In this document: piece after piece, positions 17,465-26,712 of the stretch
How positions within the stretch are numbered: position 1 is the stretch's first letter
Layout: every line of letters starts with the position of its first letter
Source: Actinomycetota bacterium
GTDB lineage: Bacteria; Actinomycetota; Geothermincolia; Geothermincolales; RBG-13-55-18
Direction: 5' to 3'
DNA length: 64,000 nt
NCBI GenBank assembly: GCA_014360645.1
Contig: JACIXD010000007.1
Span: 62,001 to 126,000 of the forward strand
The notes under the pieces: model-generated
Seen by the model: the letters and a program-made list of their open reading frames with translations, nothing else
The model's database searches: none
Told to the model about the DNA's origin: nothing
Made by a program: the position numbers and the translations under genes

Positions 17465-17483
17465 ATTACTTAGACTAATCTAA
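17465..17483 (-). promoter_or_regulatory. DtxR/IdeR-like operator upstream of dtxR-feoB
   Basis: Read on the minus strand this is TTAGATTAGTCTAAGTAAT. It matches the DtxR/IdeR consensus TTAGGTTAGGCTAACCTAA at 13 of 19 positions, including both central TTAG/CTAA half-sites. It ends 33 bases before the chosen dtxR start, the right place for autorepression. Binding itself is inferred. Confidence 0.65.
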
Positions 17484-17641
17484 TATTATCACATCGCTGA
17501 TTCAATGGTTTCATGATTTACAGGATTACTCTTAATGGTTATATGAGGCCAGATAATGGAATGAACCCCGGTATGTCGGACATCGCAGGAAACCCTTATC
17601 CGGAAACGTCCCTCGCGCAGCAGTCAGCTCCGCACATGGAT

Positions 17642-19012
17642 CTAAAGGGTCGATCCCTTCTTGGAGAGCACCGCCGATAGAGTCCTGGCGATGATCTTGA
17701 GGTCGAGCAGCAGCGACTGGTTCTGGATATAAAGGAGGTCGAACTTGAGCTTGTTTTCCGTGGTGGTGGCATAACTGCCGTAGACCTGGGCCAGGCCGGT
17801 CAGTCCCGGGCGCACGGCAAAGCGCTCATCGTAACCGGCTATCTCCTGCGAATAACGGTTTACCAGCTCTGGCCTCTCAGGGCGGGGCCCGACGAAGCTC
17901 ATGTGTCCCGCCAGGATGTTCAACAGCTGCGGGATCTCGTCCAGGCGGAAGCGCCTCAGGAAGCGACCCAGCGGGGTCACCCTCTCGTCATCGGGGGAAG
18001 AGAGCACGGGGCCGGTTTCCGCCTCCGCTCCCTCGTACATGGTACGGAACTTGAGCATGGTGTATTCCCTGCCGTCCTTTCCCACCCTGGCCTGGCGGTA
18101 GAAGATGGGCCCGGGCGAGTTGGTTTTCACCGCCAGCGCGAGAAGCGCCCAGAGCGGGAAGAACACCGCCAGGAGCAGGAGGGCCATGACCACATCCAGC
18201 ACCGTCTTCATGGTGCGGCGGTAACCCGGCGGCGGCTGCTTCACCAGGCTGACCAGCGGCACGTCCCCGATCCCGACCTCGTCGATGCGCCCGACCATGA
18301 TCTCGTACAGGTCCGGCACCACGTCCACGCGCACGCGAGCCCTTCGCACTCTGATGAGGTCCTCTATCAACTGCCGCTCCCGCACGGGGATGGTGATGAT
18401 GATGTATTTCACCTGATAGGTGGCGGCAAGGTAGGGCACCTCATCTATTTTTCCGATGACCCTGACGCCCTCGACCTCTTCCACGTCACGTTCGTCATCC
18501 CGCTTGACCGCCCCCACGATACGATATCCCAGCCTACCCTGCTTCTCGATCTCCCTCACCAGATGACGAGCTGTCTCTCCCGTCCCCACGATCAAGACCG
18601 GTACATCCCCGAAGTTGGGGGGCGCCACCTTGAGTTGCAGCAGGCGCCAGGCCAGGAGCAGCGAGACCTGCATGAACCACGTGATGACGAAGACCAAACG
18701 GGGAAAGGAGAACGATCTCAGGACGAAGGTCAGGGCCACCACCGCGAGCAGTCCGAAGGTAACGGCCTGCAACAAGGCGCCGAGGATGTTCCATCCATCC
18801 GCCATGCGCTGCTGGTCGTACCCCCCGAAGGCATAGATGAAGAGCAACTGGATGAGCGTGATCCACACGGCCATGCGGAGATAGGGATCGAAGTTGAAAC
18901 GCGGGAGCGTTCCTCCGTATCGCAGCAGGAAGGAGAGGACGATCCCCGCGTTTATGAGCAGGGCGTCGAAGACGACCGTCAAGGCCACCCGGCTTCTCTT
19001 TTTCAACGCCAT
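17642..19012 (-). CDS. Polyprenyl-phosphate sugar phosphotransferase (WcaJ/WbaP type)
   Basis: A 456-residue membrane enzyme that would start glycan assembly by moving a sugar phosphate to undecaprenyl phosphate. Four N-terminal membrane segments are followed by a Rossmann-like domain (VLIVGTGETARHLVREIEKQ). The C-terminal catalytic domain begins at the membrane hairpin KTVLDVVMALLLLAVFFP and has GPIFYRQARVGKDGREY, LKFRTMY, RRFRLDEIPQLLNILAGHMS, FVGPRPERPEL and RPGLTGLAQV. The start is uncertain; ATG 19012 gives a compact N-terminus. It opens the polysaccharide locus, and the sugar specificity cannot be read. Confidence 0.93.
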   Translation of the reverse strand: MALKKRSRVALTVVFDALLINAGIVLSFLLRYGGTLPRFNFDPYLRMAVWITLIQLLFIYAFGGYDQQRMADGWNILGALLQAVTFGLLAVVALTFVLRSFSFPRLVFVITWFMQVSLLLAWRLLQLKVAPPNFGDVPVLIVGTGETARHLVREIEKQGRLGYRIVGAVKRDDERDVEEVEGVRVIGKIDEVPYLAATYQVKYIIITIPVRERQLIEDLIRVRRARVRVDVVPDLYEIMVGRIDEVGIGDVPLVSLVKQPPPGYRRTMKTVLDVVMALLLLAVFFPLWALLALAVKTNSPGPIFYRQARVGKDGREYTMLKFRTMYEGAEAETGPVLSSPDDERVTPLGRFLRRFRLDEIPQLLNILAGHMSFVGPRPERPELVNRYSQEIAGYDERFAVRPGLTGLAQVYGSYATTTENKLKFDLLYIQNQSLLLDLKIIARTLSAVLSKKGSTL

Positions 19013-19210
19013 CACCGTTCCCACACCACCCCGCACGCAGCCCCGCGGGCAGGACTGCCGGTAATTACCCTATGGGTCAACCGTTCAACGGCGGCCTTCC
19101 TCTCCCCTGACCGACATCTTTCCGGTAGAACCTGCTTTTGAAAGACGCCGTCTGGCAGGCGGGTCATCCGCGGGTGACCTCATGGTCGAGGCCGGAATGC
19201 CGCCGCTACC

Positions 19211-20344
19211 TCACCTACCGTATATGATTTCGTTATAGATGTCCGCAACCCTGTCCGCCATCTGTTCGAGGTTGAACTCGGCCAGAACGCGTTCACGCGC
19301 ACGTCGCCCCATCTCCTCCCGCAGAGCCCTGTCCCTGACAAGCCGCTTGATGGCGGCGGCAAGGGCTCCGGCATCCCCGGGAGGAACCACGAAACCCGTT
19401 ACCCCGTCCAGGTTAGCATAGGAGGTGCCTGTGCCCAGCTCCGTGCTCACTGTAGGCTTGCCGCAGGCCTGCGCTTCCAGGAGAACCAGCCCGAAGGCCT
19501 CGCTCCTCGCCGTGGAAGGGAGGACCAGCATGTCGCAGGCGTGGTAGTAAGCTGGCATCTCTTCGTCCCTTACCCAACTCACGAGATGAAGCCTGCCGGA
19601 AACGCCCTTCTCTTCTGCCAGTCTGCGCAGTCTCTTCTCCAGGGGCCCCTTCCCGATAACCATGATATGCGCGTCCACCGAGCACATGGCCTCTATGAGG
19701 CATTCGAGTCCCTTGTAATAGACCAGGCGACCCACGAAAAGGACCAGCGGGGCATCGGAGGCAGACTCTTCCCTTATCTCGCCAGCCCTTTTCTGGATGG
19801 ACGCGTTCAGCTCGAAGCGGCGAGTATCGATCCCGAAATGGACCACCCGGCATGACGACCAGAATTCCCTGAGCACCGGTGAGGTCGCGACAAGATTCGG
19901 GGACGAAACGAGGATGGCCCTGTTCCTGGCGAGGAACTCGCTCATCAGCCGCCGGTACGCGCGCAGGAAAAAACGCTGTCTGACGACGTCGCTGTGGTAC
20001 CAGGTGACCATGGGAGCGCGCTTGCTCATCTTCAAGGCTGCTATCTCTCCCAGGGGAAAGGGAGAATGAAAATGGTAGATATCGGCCATGGACCGCAGCA
20101 ACCGCAGCGGGAAAGTGGGGGCCAGGGGCTCGGACCATACCCTTCCCAGGCTCGCCACCCGCGTGACCTCAACCCCGTCCACCATATCCGACCGCGTGCT
20201 AAGGCCTTCGTTGCAGACGAGGGCGGAGGCTACGACGTCATCCCTGCGGTTCAGCCCCTCGCAGAGGAGCTTCACCACCTGCTCAACTCCTCCCACGTGG
20301 GGGTGATAGAGTTTGTTTACCTGTAATACCCTTATGGCGGACAG
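19211..20344 (-). CDS. Glycosyltransferase, GT4 family (probable CTG start)
   Basis: A 377-residue GT-B enzyme. The N-terminus IRVLQVNKLYHPHVGGVEQVV is the usual acceptor-side opening of GT4. LVLFVGRLVYYKGLECLIEA and then RSEAFGLVLLEAQACGKPTV (the EX7E motif) mark the donor domain. The conserved opening lies upstream of the first ATG/GTG/TTG in frame. CTG 20344, with GGAGGAGG eight bases upstream, is the best start. That site overlaps the end of the preceding TPR protein gene, so the two are translationally coupled. A shorter start at GTG 20296 would remove the conserved loop. It probably extends the lipid-linked glycan. Confidence 0.88.
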   Translation of the reverse strand: MSAIRVLQVNKLYHPHVGGVEQVVKLLCEGLNRRDDVVASALVCNEGLSTRSDMVDGVEVTRVASLGRVWSEPLAPTFPLRLLRSMADIYHFHSPFPLGEIAALKMSKRAPMVTWYHSDVVRQRFFLRAYRRLMSEFLARNRAILVSSPNLVATSPVLREFWSSCRVVHFGIDTRRFELNASIQKRAGEIREESASDAPLVLFVGRLVYYKGLECLIEAMCSVDAHIMVIGKGPLEKRLRRLAEEKGVSGRLHLVSWVRDEEMPAYYHACDMLVLPSTARSEAFGLVLLEAQACGKPTVSTELGTGTSYANLDGVTGFVVPPGDAGALAAAIKRLVRDRALREEMGRRARERVLAEFNLEQMADRVADIYNEIIYGR

Positions 20345-20347
20345 GTC

Positions 20348-22843
20348 TTATCCTCCTCCCCCGGGGCTTCCCCCTCGCTCCAGCGCATCCAACCTCTCCC
20401 GCGCCTCCGCGCTTTCGGGATTCATTTCCAGTTCACGCAGGTACTCTTCCCTGGCTCGCGCGAGATCGCCGGTTCTTTCGTAGACCTTCCCTTTCATGAG
20501 ATGCACTCCCGTGCAACCCGGCAGCAACTCCTCCACCCTGTCCAGCTCATCCAGGGCCCTATCCACCTCTCCCAACTGGACCAGCACGTAAGCCCGGTAG
20601 TAATGGAGGGTGGGGTTGTCGGGCAGGCAGAACAGGGTGTCGTCAACCACCCGTAAAGCCTCCTCACCCCGGCCCTGGAAGAGAAATATCTCCATGCTCC
20701 TCCGCACCGCGTCGAGAAGATAGCGGAACTCCGGGCGGCCCCTGAAGGGGACGATATTCACATCTGCATAGTACGGAGTGAGGCGGAGGGTCCTCGCATA
20801 GGACTCCAGCGCTGCCTCATACTCGCCCTGCGCAAAGAACGATTCGCCCTCGAAGAAGGTAGGTGCGGGGTTGTTTGGGTACAGTCTCTCCGCTTCCCTC
20901 AGCGCTGCTCTTCCATCCTCGTGCCAACCGAGGTTGAGCAACAGAGTGCCCTTCCAGAGGTGGCTGTAAGCGTTTTGGGACTCCAGGGCGATGGCGCGGT
21001 CAAGATGGTAAAGGGACCCCTCCGCGTATTCATCCTCCCTGCCTTCCTCCCCCCATCCGTACACCAACATGCCCTGCAGCACGTAACCCATTTGCTGGTG
21101 AGTGCCGGGATCTGCTTCCCAGAAACGCAACGCCCTCTCGTACTCCTCCACCGCCAGTTGCTCCTCCCCCATGAAATCGGCCTCATCCGCCCGGTCCCTG
21201 GCGCTCAGTGAAAGAAAGAACCTGGCGTTGAAATAACCCGCTACCGCTACCAGGGTGAAGGCCAGAAGGCTCGCCGAGAGGAAAACCGCGCGCCGCAGCC
21301 CCATCTCCCCGACACCGCTCGGCCCACTCCCGCGCATCCCTCTTTCCGCCGTACCGCCATCCTGCTCACCGAGGCGGCGCTCTTCTGCTTGGGAGATCAT
21401 CGGGCCCCCGCACCCCTCTTCCCCACAGGCCATACCGCTGGCGACCCGCTCCCCGCTCCCATCTTCCTGTCCCTCTCGCGTCACCCCGCTCACGCCCCTC
21501 TTCCCACATACGCCCTCAACTCTCGCGGGCACCTCGCCTTCGACGCTCGAGAACAGCGCTCCGGCGCTCGTCCAGAAGACCGCGGCGCACAAGGGACTGA
21601 ACCATGAGATGTCCACGAGATTGTGGACCAGGAAACCCGAGCACAGCGCCCAGAGGACGACCGCGAAAACGCCCTCGGGTCCAGACCTCCTCGTGGCCAA
21701 GACGCCTCGGATGCGAGATAACAAAAGCGCCGTCACGAGTAGCAGTATCGCCAGTCCCGCTATCCCCAGTTCGGCCGCCGTCTCCAGGAGGTAGTTATGG
21801 GCATGAACGGAAAAGAACGCGCGGTGTTGATATCGCTGCATGGCGACCCCGAAGCCGCCCAAGCCCACCCCGCCCAGGATATTGTCGCCGAACATATCCA
21901 GTCCGCCCCGCCATATCCCTGTCCTTCCGCGCATGCTGCCGGCCGCAGCGGTGATGTCGAGTCCGGAATATTGCGATCCCGAGGCGGATCCGTTCACGTC
22001 GGCGTATTCCTCTCCTCCCAAGGGCGAGTGAAAAGAAAGCACGAGACATGCCACGGACACCACAGCCAGCACGGCGACGATCACCGCCAGCCTGCCTCTC
22101 CAGACTCCCCTGGGCACGAGCAACACTATCGTCGCCGCCACCATGACGGATACCGCCCACCCTCCCCTGGACTGAGTCAGGTAGAGGGAGACCATCTCCA
22201 GGGCCAGGGCAGCACCCCAGATCCACTTCGAAACCCTCCTGCCGGTCGTCAACAGCAGAGCCAGGCTCATCGGCCAGGCAAGGTTCAGGAAAGATGCAAA
22301 GACATTGGGGGTGATGAAACGCGAGTTCACCCGGTCCGTGATGGCATAATCCAGTCCGTGTTGCCGCAGGAACAGCACCAGGTTCTCGAAGAAAAACAGG
22401 TATTGCGCGATGCCGTAGAAACACAGGGAGGCTGCGGTGGCGGTCACCATGGCCATGAAGATACGCATGGCCCGGGCCTCTCGCAGCAAGGCGCGACCGA
22501 GAAAAAAGGAGAGGAGAAAAACGCCGAGGCGCTGGAGCGCATCTACGCCCCCGAAAGCGCTCTCACTCCAGAAAAGCGAAACCGCGCCGAGGGCCACAAG
22601 GATCGCCAGCGCCGCCAAGAAGGCCGAAGAGGGCCTTCTTAAGACAAGGTGAAAACGACCGCGAAACCAGCGGAGCAGGGCGATCGAAGCAATCAGGTAG
22701 ATCATGGTATAGAGCAGGTAGCGCCAGCGAAAATCCCCCGCACCGTCGGTGCTTGCCACAAAAAAAACGGTGGTGCCAAGGAACAGAACCACGGCGTCGG
22801 AAACGCTCGGTCTTATCCCTTCTATCGCCTCTAGAGTCTTCAC
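20348..22843 (-). CDS. O-antigen ligase-like membrane protein with TPR domain
   Basis: An 831-residue protein. The N-terminal ~430 residues hold about twelve membrane segments with the Wzy/WaaL-type O-antigen ligase core (TQSRGGW, then GLGGFGVAMQRYQH and HAHNYLLETAAELGIAGL). A Gly/Glu-rich linker of about 85 residues (430-515) precedes one more membrane segment (VFLSASLLAFTLVAVAGYF). A C-terminal tetratricopeptide domain follows with about five helical repeats (EEYERALRFWEADPGTHQQMGY, YHLDRAIALESQNAYSHLW). It may polymerise the glycan or transfer it to a carrier. The next gene's ribosome site lies in its last codons. Confidence 0.88.
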   Translation of the reverse strand: MKTLEAIEGIRPSVSDAVVLFLGTTVFFVASTDGAGDFRWRYLLYTMIYLIASIALLRWFRGRFHLVLRRPSSAFLAALAILVALGAVSLFWSESAFGGVDALQRLGVFLLSFFLGRALLREARAMRIFMAMVTATAASLCFYGIAQYLFFFENLVLFLRQHGLDYAITDRVNSRFITPNVFASFLNLAWPMSLALLLTTGRRVSKWIWGAALALEMVSLYLTQSRGGWAVSVMVAATIVLLVPRGVWRGRLAVIVAVLAVVSVACLVLSFHSPLGGEEYADVNGSASGSQYSGLDITAAAGSMRGRTGIWRGGLDMFGDNILGGVGLGGFGVAMQRYQHRAFFSVHAHNYLLETAAELGIAGLAILLLVTALLLSRIRGVLATRRSGPEGVFAVVLWALCSGFLVHNLVDISWFSPLCAAVFWTSAGALFSSVEGEVPARVEGVCGKRGVSGVTREGQEDGSGERVASGMACGEEGCGGPMISQAEERRLGEQDGGTAERGMRGSGPSGVGEMGLRRAVFLSASLLAFTLVAVAGYFNARFFLSLSARDRADEADFMGEEQLAVEEYERALRFWEADPGTHQQMGYVLQGMLVYGWGEEGREDEYAEGSLYHLDRAIALESQNAYSHLWKGTLLLNLGWHEDGRAALREAERLYPNNPAPTFFEGESFFAQGEYEAALESYARTLRLTPYYADVNIVPFRGRPEFRYLLDAVRRSMEIFLFQGRGEEALRVVDDTLFCLPDNPTLHYYRAYVLVQLGEVDRALDELDRVEELLPGCTGVHLMKGKVYERTGDLARAREEYLRELEMNPESAEARERLDALERGGSPGGGG

Positions 22844-23167
22844 GCTCTCATCTTTCAGGACCGCTAACGCTCATTCCTTCCAGCTCTATATAAATCGACC
22901 GCGAATGATATCCCTTGATCATCAGTTCCGGGGCCAGCGGGCATGCCCAGAACCGGCTGCCTGCACAACATGACGCGTAAGGCCCGGCACAGAAGCCCGG
23001 TCACCATACGGATACGCGTGGGCGGTACCGGGATCGCGACCCGAAACCAGCCTGACGATTCCATATGGCCGATTCCGAAAGGCAGGTTTATGAGGATGGT
23101 CAGGAGGGACGATAATAAGGTGTCGGAAAAACGGCAGGCCAAGAGGCCCGCGATCGGGGAAGCGCGT
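22844..23167. other. Divergent intergenic region in the glycan locus
   Basis: There are 324 bases between two divergent genes. The plus-strand frame of the following glycosyltransferase stays open through it, but that part has no conserved sequence. No clear promoter or repeat found. Confidence 0.4.
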
Positions 23168-24286
23168 ATGAAGAGCGTGTTGATGGTGGCAGGCACTTCC
23201 TCCTTGGCCGGAGGAGAACGGAACATGCTCGACCTGGCGGAGGCGGCTCGCGAAGCGGGCTGGCGGGTGGAGGTGTCCATGCCCGGGGAGGGAAGACTGG
23301 CGGAAAAGACGCGTGCGATGGGTCTGCCGCAATGGTTTGTGCCCATGCCCAGGATACCGCATCCGCTATCCGTGCTGACTTTGCGGAGGATAATCAAACA
23401 GGGCGGCTTCCCCATCATCCACGCCCACGGCCATTTCGCGGGGCTGCACGCACGCCTCGCCGCCATGGGGCTGGAGGGGGTGAAGACCGTTTATACCTTG
23501 AACGGGATACATTACCCCCACTACCGCAGCCGTTTGAAGAAGAACCTCTTCATCCAGGGGGAAAAAGCGTTGAAACGGTTCACGGATCTCTTCATCTGCG
23601 TCTGCGATCATGACGTGGACATGGGTACGCGCCTGGGCATAATCGACCCCGCGAGGACGGCGATGATCTATAACGGCGTCGAGGTCGAGGTGGAGGTGGA
23701 TGAGTCCCGGGTAGCTCAACTGCGCCGCCGCTACGACAGGGGCGGCGGCATAGTCCTGCACGTGGGACGCTTCATGTACCAGAAGGACCACCACACCCTC
23801 ATCGAGGCCGTGCCCTCCGTACTCCGCGAACACCCCGACGCTACCTTCCTCCTGGCCGGGGGCGGCGAGCTCATGGAGCGCGAGAGGAGGCACGCGGAGA
23901 GCCTGTGTATACCGGGAGAAGCCCTGGTCTTCCTGGGCGAGAGCGACGAGGTGGACGAGCTCATGGCCGCATGCGATTTCCTCGTCCTTCCCTCGCTCTG
24001 GGAGGGTCTGCCATACGTAGCCCTGGAGGCCATGCGGGCGGGGAAGGCGGTCATCGCCACCCCCACCGGGGGTACGCCGGAGGCGGTGGCTCATGGGGAG
24101 AACGGCCTGATCATAGAGGCGCGCGACCCTGGAGCCCTCGCCTCCGCGGTCAACCGCCTCCTCGACCACCCGGATGAGGCCGCGGCCATGGGGCGCCGCG
24201 GTCGCGAGCTGGTCGAGCGCTTTGACCTGCACGAGATCACGGCGCGCACGTTGGCCCACTACGAGGAACTTCTGGAGGCTGGGTAG
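23168..24286 (+). CDS. Glycosyltransferase, GT4 family
   Basis: A 372-residue GT-B enzyme. The N-terminal domain has SVLMVAGTSSLAGGERNM and IIHAHGHFAGLHARL. The donor domain has VLHVGRFMYQKDHHTLIEAV, FLLAGGGELME, and SLWEGLPYVALEAMRAGKAV with the EX7E motif, then GGTPEAV. ATG 23168 has GGGGA just upstream; the frame runs further upstream but lacks a site and conservation. It is the only plus-strand gene within the polysaccharide block and convergent with the next gene. Sugar and acceptor unknown. Confidence 0.92.
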   Translation: MKSVLMVAGTSSLAGGERNMLDLAEAAREAGWRVEVSMPGEGRLAEKTRAMGLPQWFVPMPRIPHPLSVLTLRRIIKQGGFPIIHAHGHFAGLHARLAAMGLEGVKTVYTLNGIHYPHYRSRLKKNLFIQGEKALKRFTDLFICVCDHDVDMGTRLGIIDPARTAMIYNGVEVEVEVDESRVAQLRRRYDRGGGIVLHVGRFMYQKDHHTLIEAVPSVLREHPDATFLLAGGGELMERERRHAESLCIPGEALVFLGESDEVDELMAACDFLVLPSLWEGLPYVALEAMRAGKAVIATPTGGTPEAVAHGENGLIIEARDPGALASAVNRLLDHPDEAAAMGRRGRELVERFDLHEITARTLAHYEELLEAG

Positions 24287-24302
24287 GAGGGGCGCCTTCG
24301 GT

Positions 24303-24319
24303 GGACCGGCCTCCGGTCC
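24303..24319. terminator. Hairpin between convergent genes
   Basis: GGACCG-GCCTC-CGGTCC forms a perfect 6-base-pair hairpin in the 51-base gap between two convergent genes. There is no T-run, so it is only a possible bidirectional terminator. Confidence 0.3.
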
Positions 24320-24337
24320 GTTATCGAGTCATTGCGC

Positions 24338-25669
24338 CTATCGGCGGGTGAGGCCGTCCAGGACAGCCGCCAGTTCGCCTGCCTGCCTGGCGCGGTTGAA
24401 CTCCTCCAGGCGGCTGCTATCTACCCACAGCTCGTCCCCCGCGCGGAAGCGGCGGATGAAGTCCAGTATGGCCTCGCCGATGCCCTCCACGTCGCCGGGA
24501 TCAACGGCAACGCCCGCTCCCAACTCCTCGATGAGCTCCTTGGTGACGCCCTCGCCCACCAGGGCTAGGATGGGTCGGCGCGCGCCGAAGTACTCGAACA
24601 TCTTGCCGGTGTAGATCTTGCGGCTCATATCCCCCTCGGCCAGCTGCAGGAGCAGGAGGTGAGACGAGCGCATGAGCTTGAGGCACTCGTCATGGTCGAC
24701 GTATCCGGAGACCTCGATCAGGGAGCCGAGCTTCTCCTGCGCGAAAGCCCGGTGGCTGTCGACGTCGAGCGGTCCGATATAGCGCAGTCGGATCTCGTCC
24801 TCCCCGACTCTGCCCTTCTCGATCAGGTCTTCCAGGGCCCGGAGCAGCGCCGCCGGGTAACGGTCCCGATACAGCTTGCCGGTGAAGGTGATGGTGAACC
24901 TCTCCTCCAATGCGACCTCTCCCTCGAAATCGTCGGGATCGAACCCGTAGGTGATGAGGCGGCATTTCCCCGCCGCAGCCGGCCCCAGGCTCTCCTCAAA
25001 CCAGCGCATCTGCCAGGGCATGGCGCATATAACCGCGCCGGCCCTGCGCAGCATCATCCTCTCGAGGAACATCAGGAGCCGCCGGTTTATGTCGCCTTGC
25101 GGCATCTCCTGGGGATTGTCGATCCAGATATCCTGAAACTCGCATGCCCACGGCAGGCCTGTTAATGCCGAGCACGCCATACCCACCAGGTTGGTGGTGT
25201 ACGGGGGGGTGGTGGTGAATATGGCGAGTGGATCGTGCTTCCGGACCGCCTTCAGGGCGGCGGCCAGCGCGAAGGGGAACCACCCCACCTTCTCGTCCGG
25301 TACGAAGAGCGCCTTCAGCTTCGCGAGCAGGGGGAGCGGGAGGCCGGTATAGGAGTAGATGATCCTCCCGCCTTGGCCATCGGCCTTGCTCCTCGATAAG
25401 GCTGACTTCAGGCGCCTCGCCAACCGGATCAGGCGCGTGGGCTCAAGTGAGAAGGTCCGGTAGACTGCGACGTCGCGCGGGATGTCCCTCTCCAGGCTGC
25501 GGTCGGGTATGCTGGTGGGCGCATCCCTCACCGTGACCACTACCGGCTCCCAGCCGTGCGCGCGAAGGTACTTGACGTGCTTGGTAGCCCAGACGGAGGT
25601 GATCCCGCCCATGGGGGGGAATTCGTAGGCGATGAACAGGACTTTGTCGCGCTTGCCCGCTTCAGGCAT
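24338..25669 (-). CDS. Glycosyltransferase, GT-B fold
   Basis: A 443-residue GT4-like enzyme. The N-terminal domain opens KVLFIAYEFPPMGGITSVWATKHVKYL, typical of the group that includes WcaI-like transferases. FQDIWIDNP and the donor domain with TITFTGKLYRDRYPAALLRAL, VDHDECLKLMRSSHLLLL and GKMFEYFGARRPILAL (with E in the usual nucleotide-sugar contact) follow. ATG 25669 has GAGGTG five bases upstream; the 72 in-frame residues before it are unconserved. It likely adds a sugar in the same surface glycan. Confidence 0.9.
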   Translation of the reverse strand: MPEAGKRDKVLFIAYEFPPMGGITSVWATKHVKYLRAHGWEPVVVTVRDAPTSIPDRSLERDIPRDVAVYRTFSLEPTRLIRLARRLKSALSRSKADGQGGRIIYSYTGLPLPLLAKLKALFVPDEKVGWFPFALAAALKAVRKHDPLAIFTTTPPYTTNLVGMACSALTGLPWACEFQDIWIDNPQEMPQGDINRRLLMFLERMMLRRAGAVICAMPWQMRWFEESLGPAAAGKCRLITYGFDPDDFEGEVALEERFTITFTGKLYRDRYPAALLRALEDLIEKGRVGEDEIRLRYIGPLDVDSHRAFAQEKLGSLIEVSGYVDHDECLKLMRSSHLLLLQLAEGDMSRKIYTGKMFEYFGARRPILALVGEGVTKELIEELGAGVAVDPGDVEGIGEAILDFIRRFRAGDELWVDSSRLEEFNRARQAGELAAVLDGLTRR

Positions 25670-25791
25670 AACGCACCTCGCCGATATCCCCGTCAGGCAG
25701 CGAGCGGTAACGATATTGAGGAGCGGGAGCAGGGCATTCGGTGTCTTTGATTCCGAGGTGTCCCATACGAGCATCCTCCGATCGGCCGGAT

Positions 25792-26652
25792 TCAGTCGCC
25801 CAATGCGGCGGTGACACAGAGGTGCCAACCGAATCTGCGCTCCATCCAGCGGAAAAGCGGCTCGGGCAGATAGCGGAAATACCATTCTTTTACATAGCGG
25901 TACTCCACATAATCAGCAATGCGATAGGGAAATATGTGATCGACCCAGATCTCGGTGACCGTTAGGTTATTCCTTTCCAGCAGTTCCTTGATCTCTCTGC
26001 GAGTATACGTATAGGTTATGGGGCAACCCGTCTGCGCCTCTGAATTTCTTGCCACCAGCTCGTCAAGCCTCCAGAATCTGCCATGCCCTTCCACAAGTAG
26101 AATCCATAATACTTTCCAGGCATGACGGTGATACACCATGATCTTGACCGTTCCGCCAGGTCTTAAGTACCGCCGCATCTGCTCGACAACGCGCTCGGGA
26201 TGGGGAGTGTGGTGGATGACCCCAAAGGAATATATCAGGTCAAACTTATCAACGGGAACGAAGTCCGACAGCCTCTCGGCGTCTCCACAGTAGAATTGGA
26301 TCGCATCCTCCAAACCGAAAACCTCTGCACGGCGGCAAGCGATCTTCAAGGATTCATCAGAGATGTCAACTGCCGTAACACGAGCCCCGTTCCTGGCGAA
26401 ACTGATGGTATCGGTCCCGATTCCGCAGCCTATCTCTAGGACTTTCTTATCCTTCCAATCGGCGAAGTGCGCGAACCTCGGGATGTGCGGTTCGACGAAA
26501 TATTTTCTCTCTTCCACTCCCTGGAAATATTCCCTCGTGCCGATGGGTTCAGGGGAATGCCTGATATTGCACGGCCTGCTGTCCCAGAAGTCCCGCACAG
26601 CCTCTATGGGGGTGTTCTCGAAGATGGCTTTTTTTTTCGTTCTCCTCACCAC
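25792..26652 (-). CDS. Class I SAM-dependent methyltransferase
   Basis: A 286-residue protein. The SAM-binding core is VLEIGCGIGTDTISFARNGARVTAVDIS (motif I), then LIYSFGVIHHTPHPERVVEQM and LRPGGTVKIMVYHR. The N-terminal FWDSRPCNIRHS segment and the HH after GVI resemble methyltransferases found in glycan and lipid clusters. The C-terminal part has a Trp/Tyr-rich EWYFRYLPEPLFRW stretch that may touch the membrane. It starts with GTG (two adjacent) followed by a run of Lys codons with nine As. GC is lower than in the flanking genes. The substrate is unknown, probably a sugar of the surface glycan. Confidence 0.86.
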   Translation of the reverse strand: MVRRTKKKAIFENTPIEAVRDFWDSRPCNIRHSPEPIGTREYFQGVEERKYFVEPHIPRFAHFADWKDKKVLEIGCGIGTDTISFARNGARVTAVDISDESLKIACRRAEVFGLEDAIQFYCGDAERLSDFVPVDKFDLIYSFGVIHHTPHPERVVEQMRRYLRPGGTVKIMVYHRHAWKVLWILLVEGHGRFWRLDELVARNSEAQTGCPITYTYTRREIKELLERNNLTVTEIWVDHIFPYRIADYVEYRYVKEWYFRYLPEPLFRWMERRFGWHLCVTAALGD

Positions 26653-26712
26653 CTTCCTTAGATCACCGCCAACGAGCCAACGTCGCGAAAAGCGTCTCCA
26701 CCCACGGTCCCG

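Noticed and set aside
22943-23167. A 75-residue N-terminal extension of the GT4 protein at 23168
   Set aside because: The canonical N-terminal strand begins at the ATG 23168 with a ribosome site; the upstream part is unconserved in pattern.
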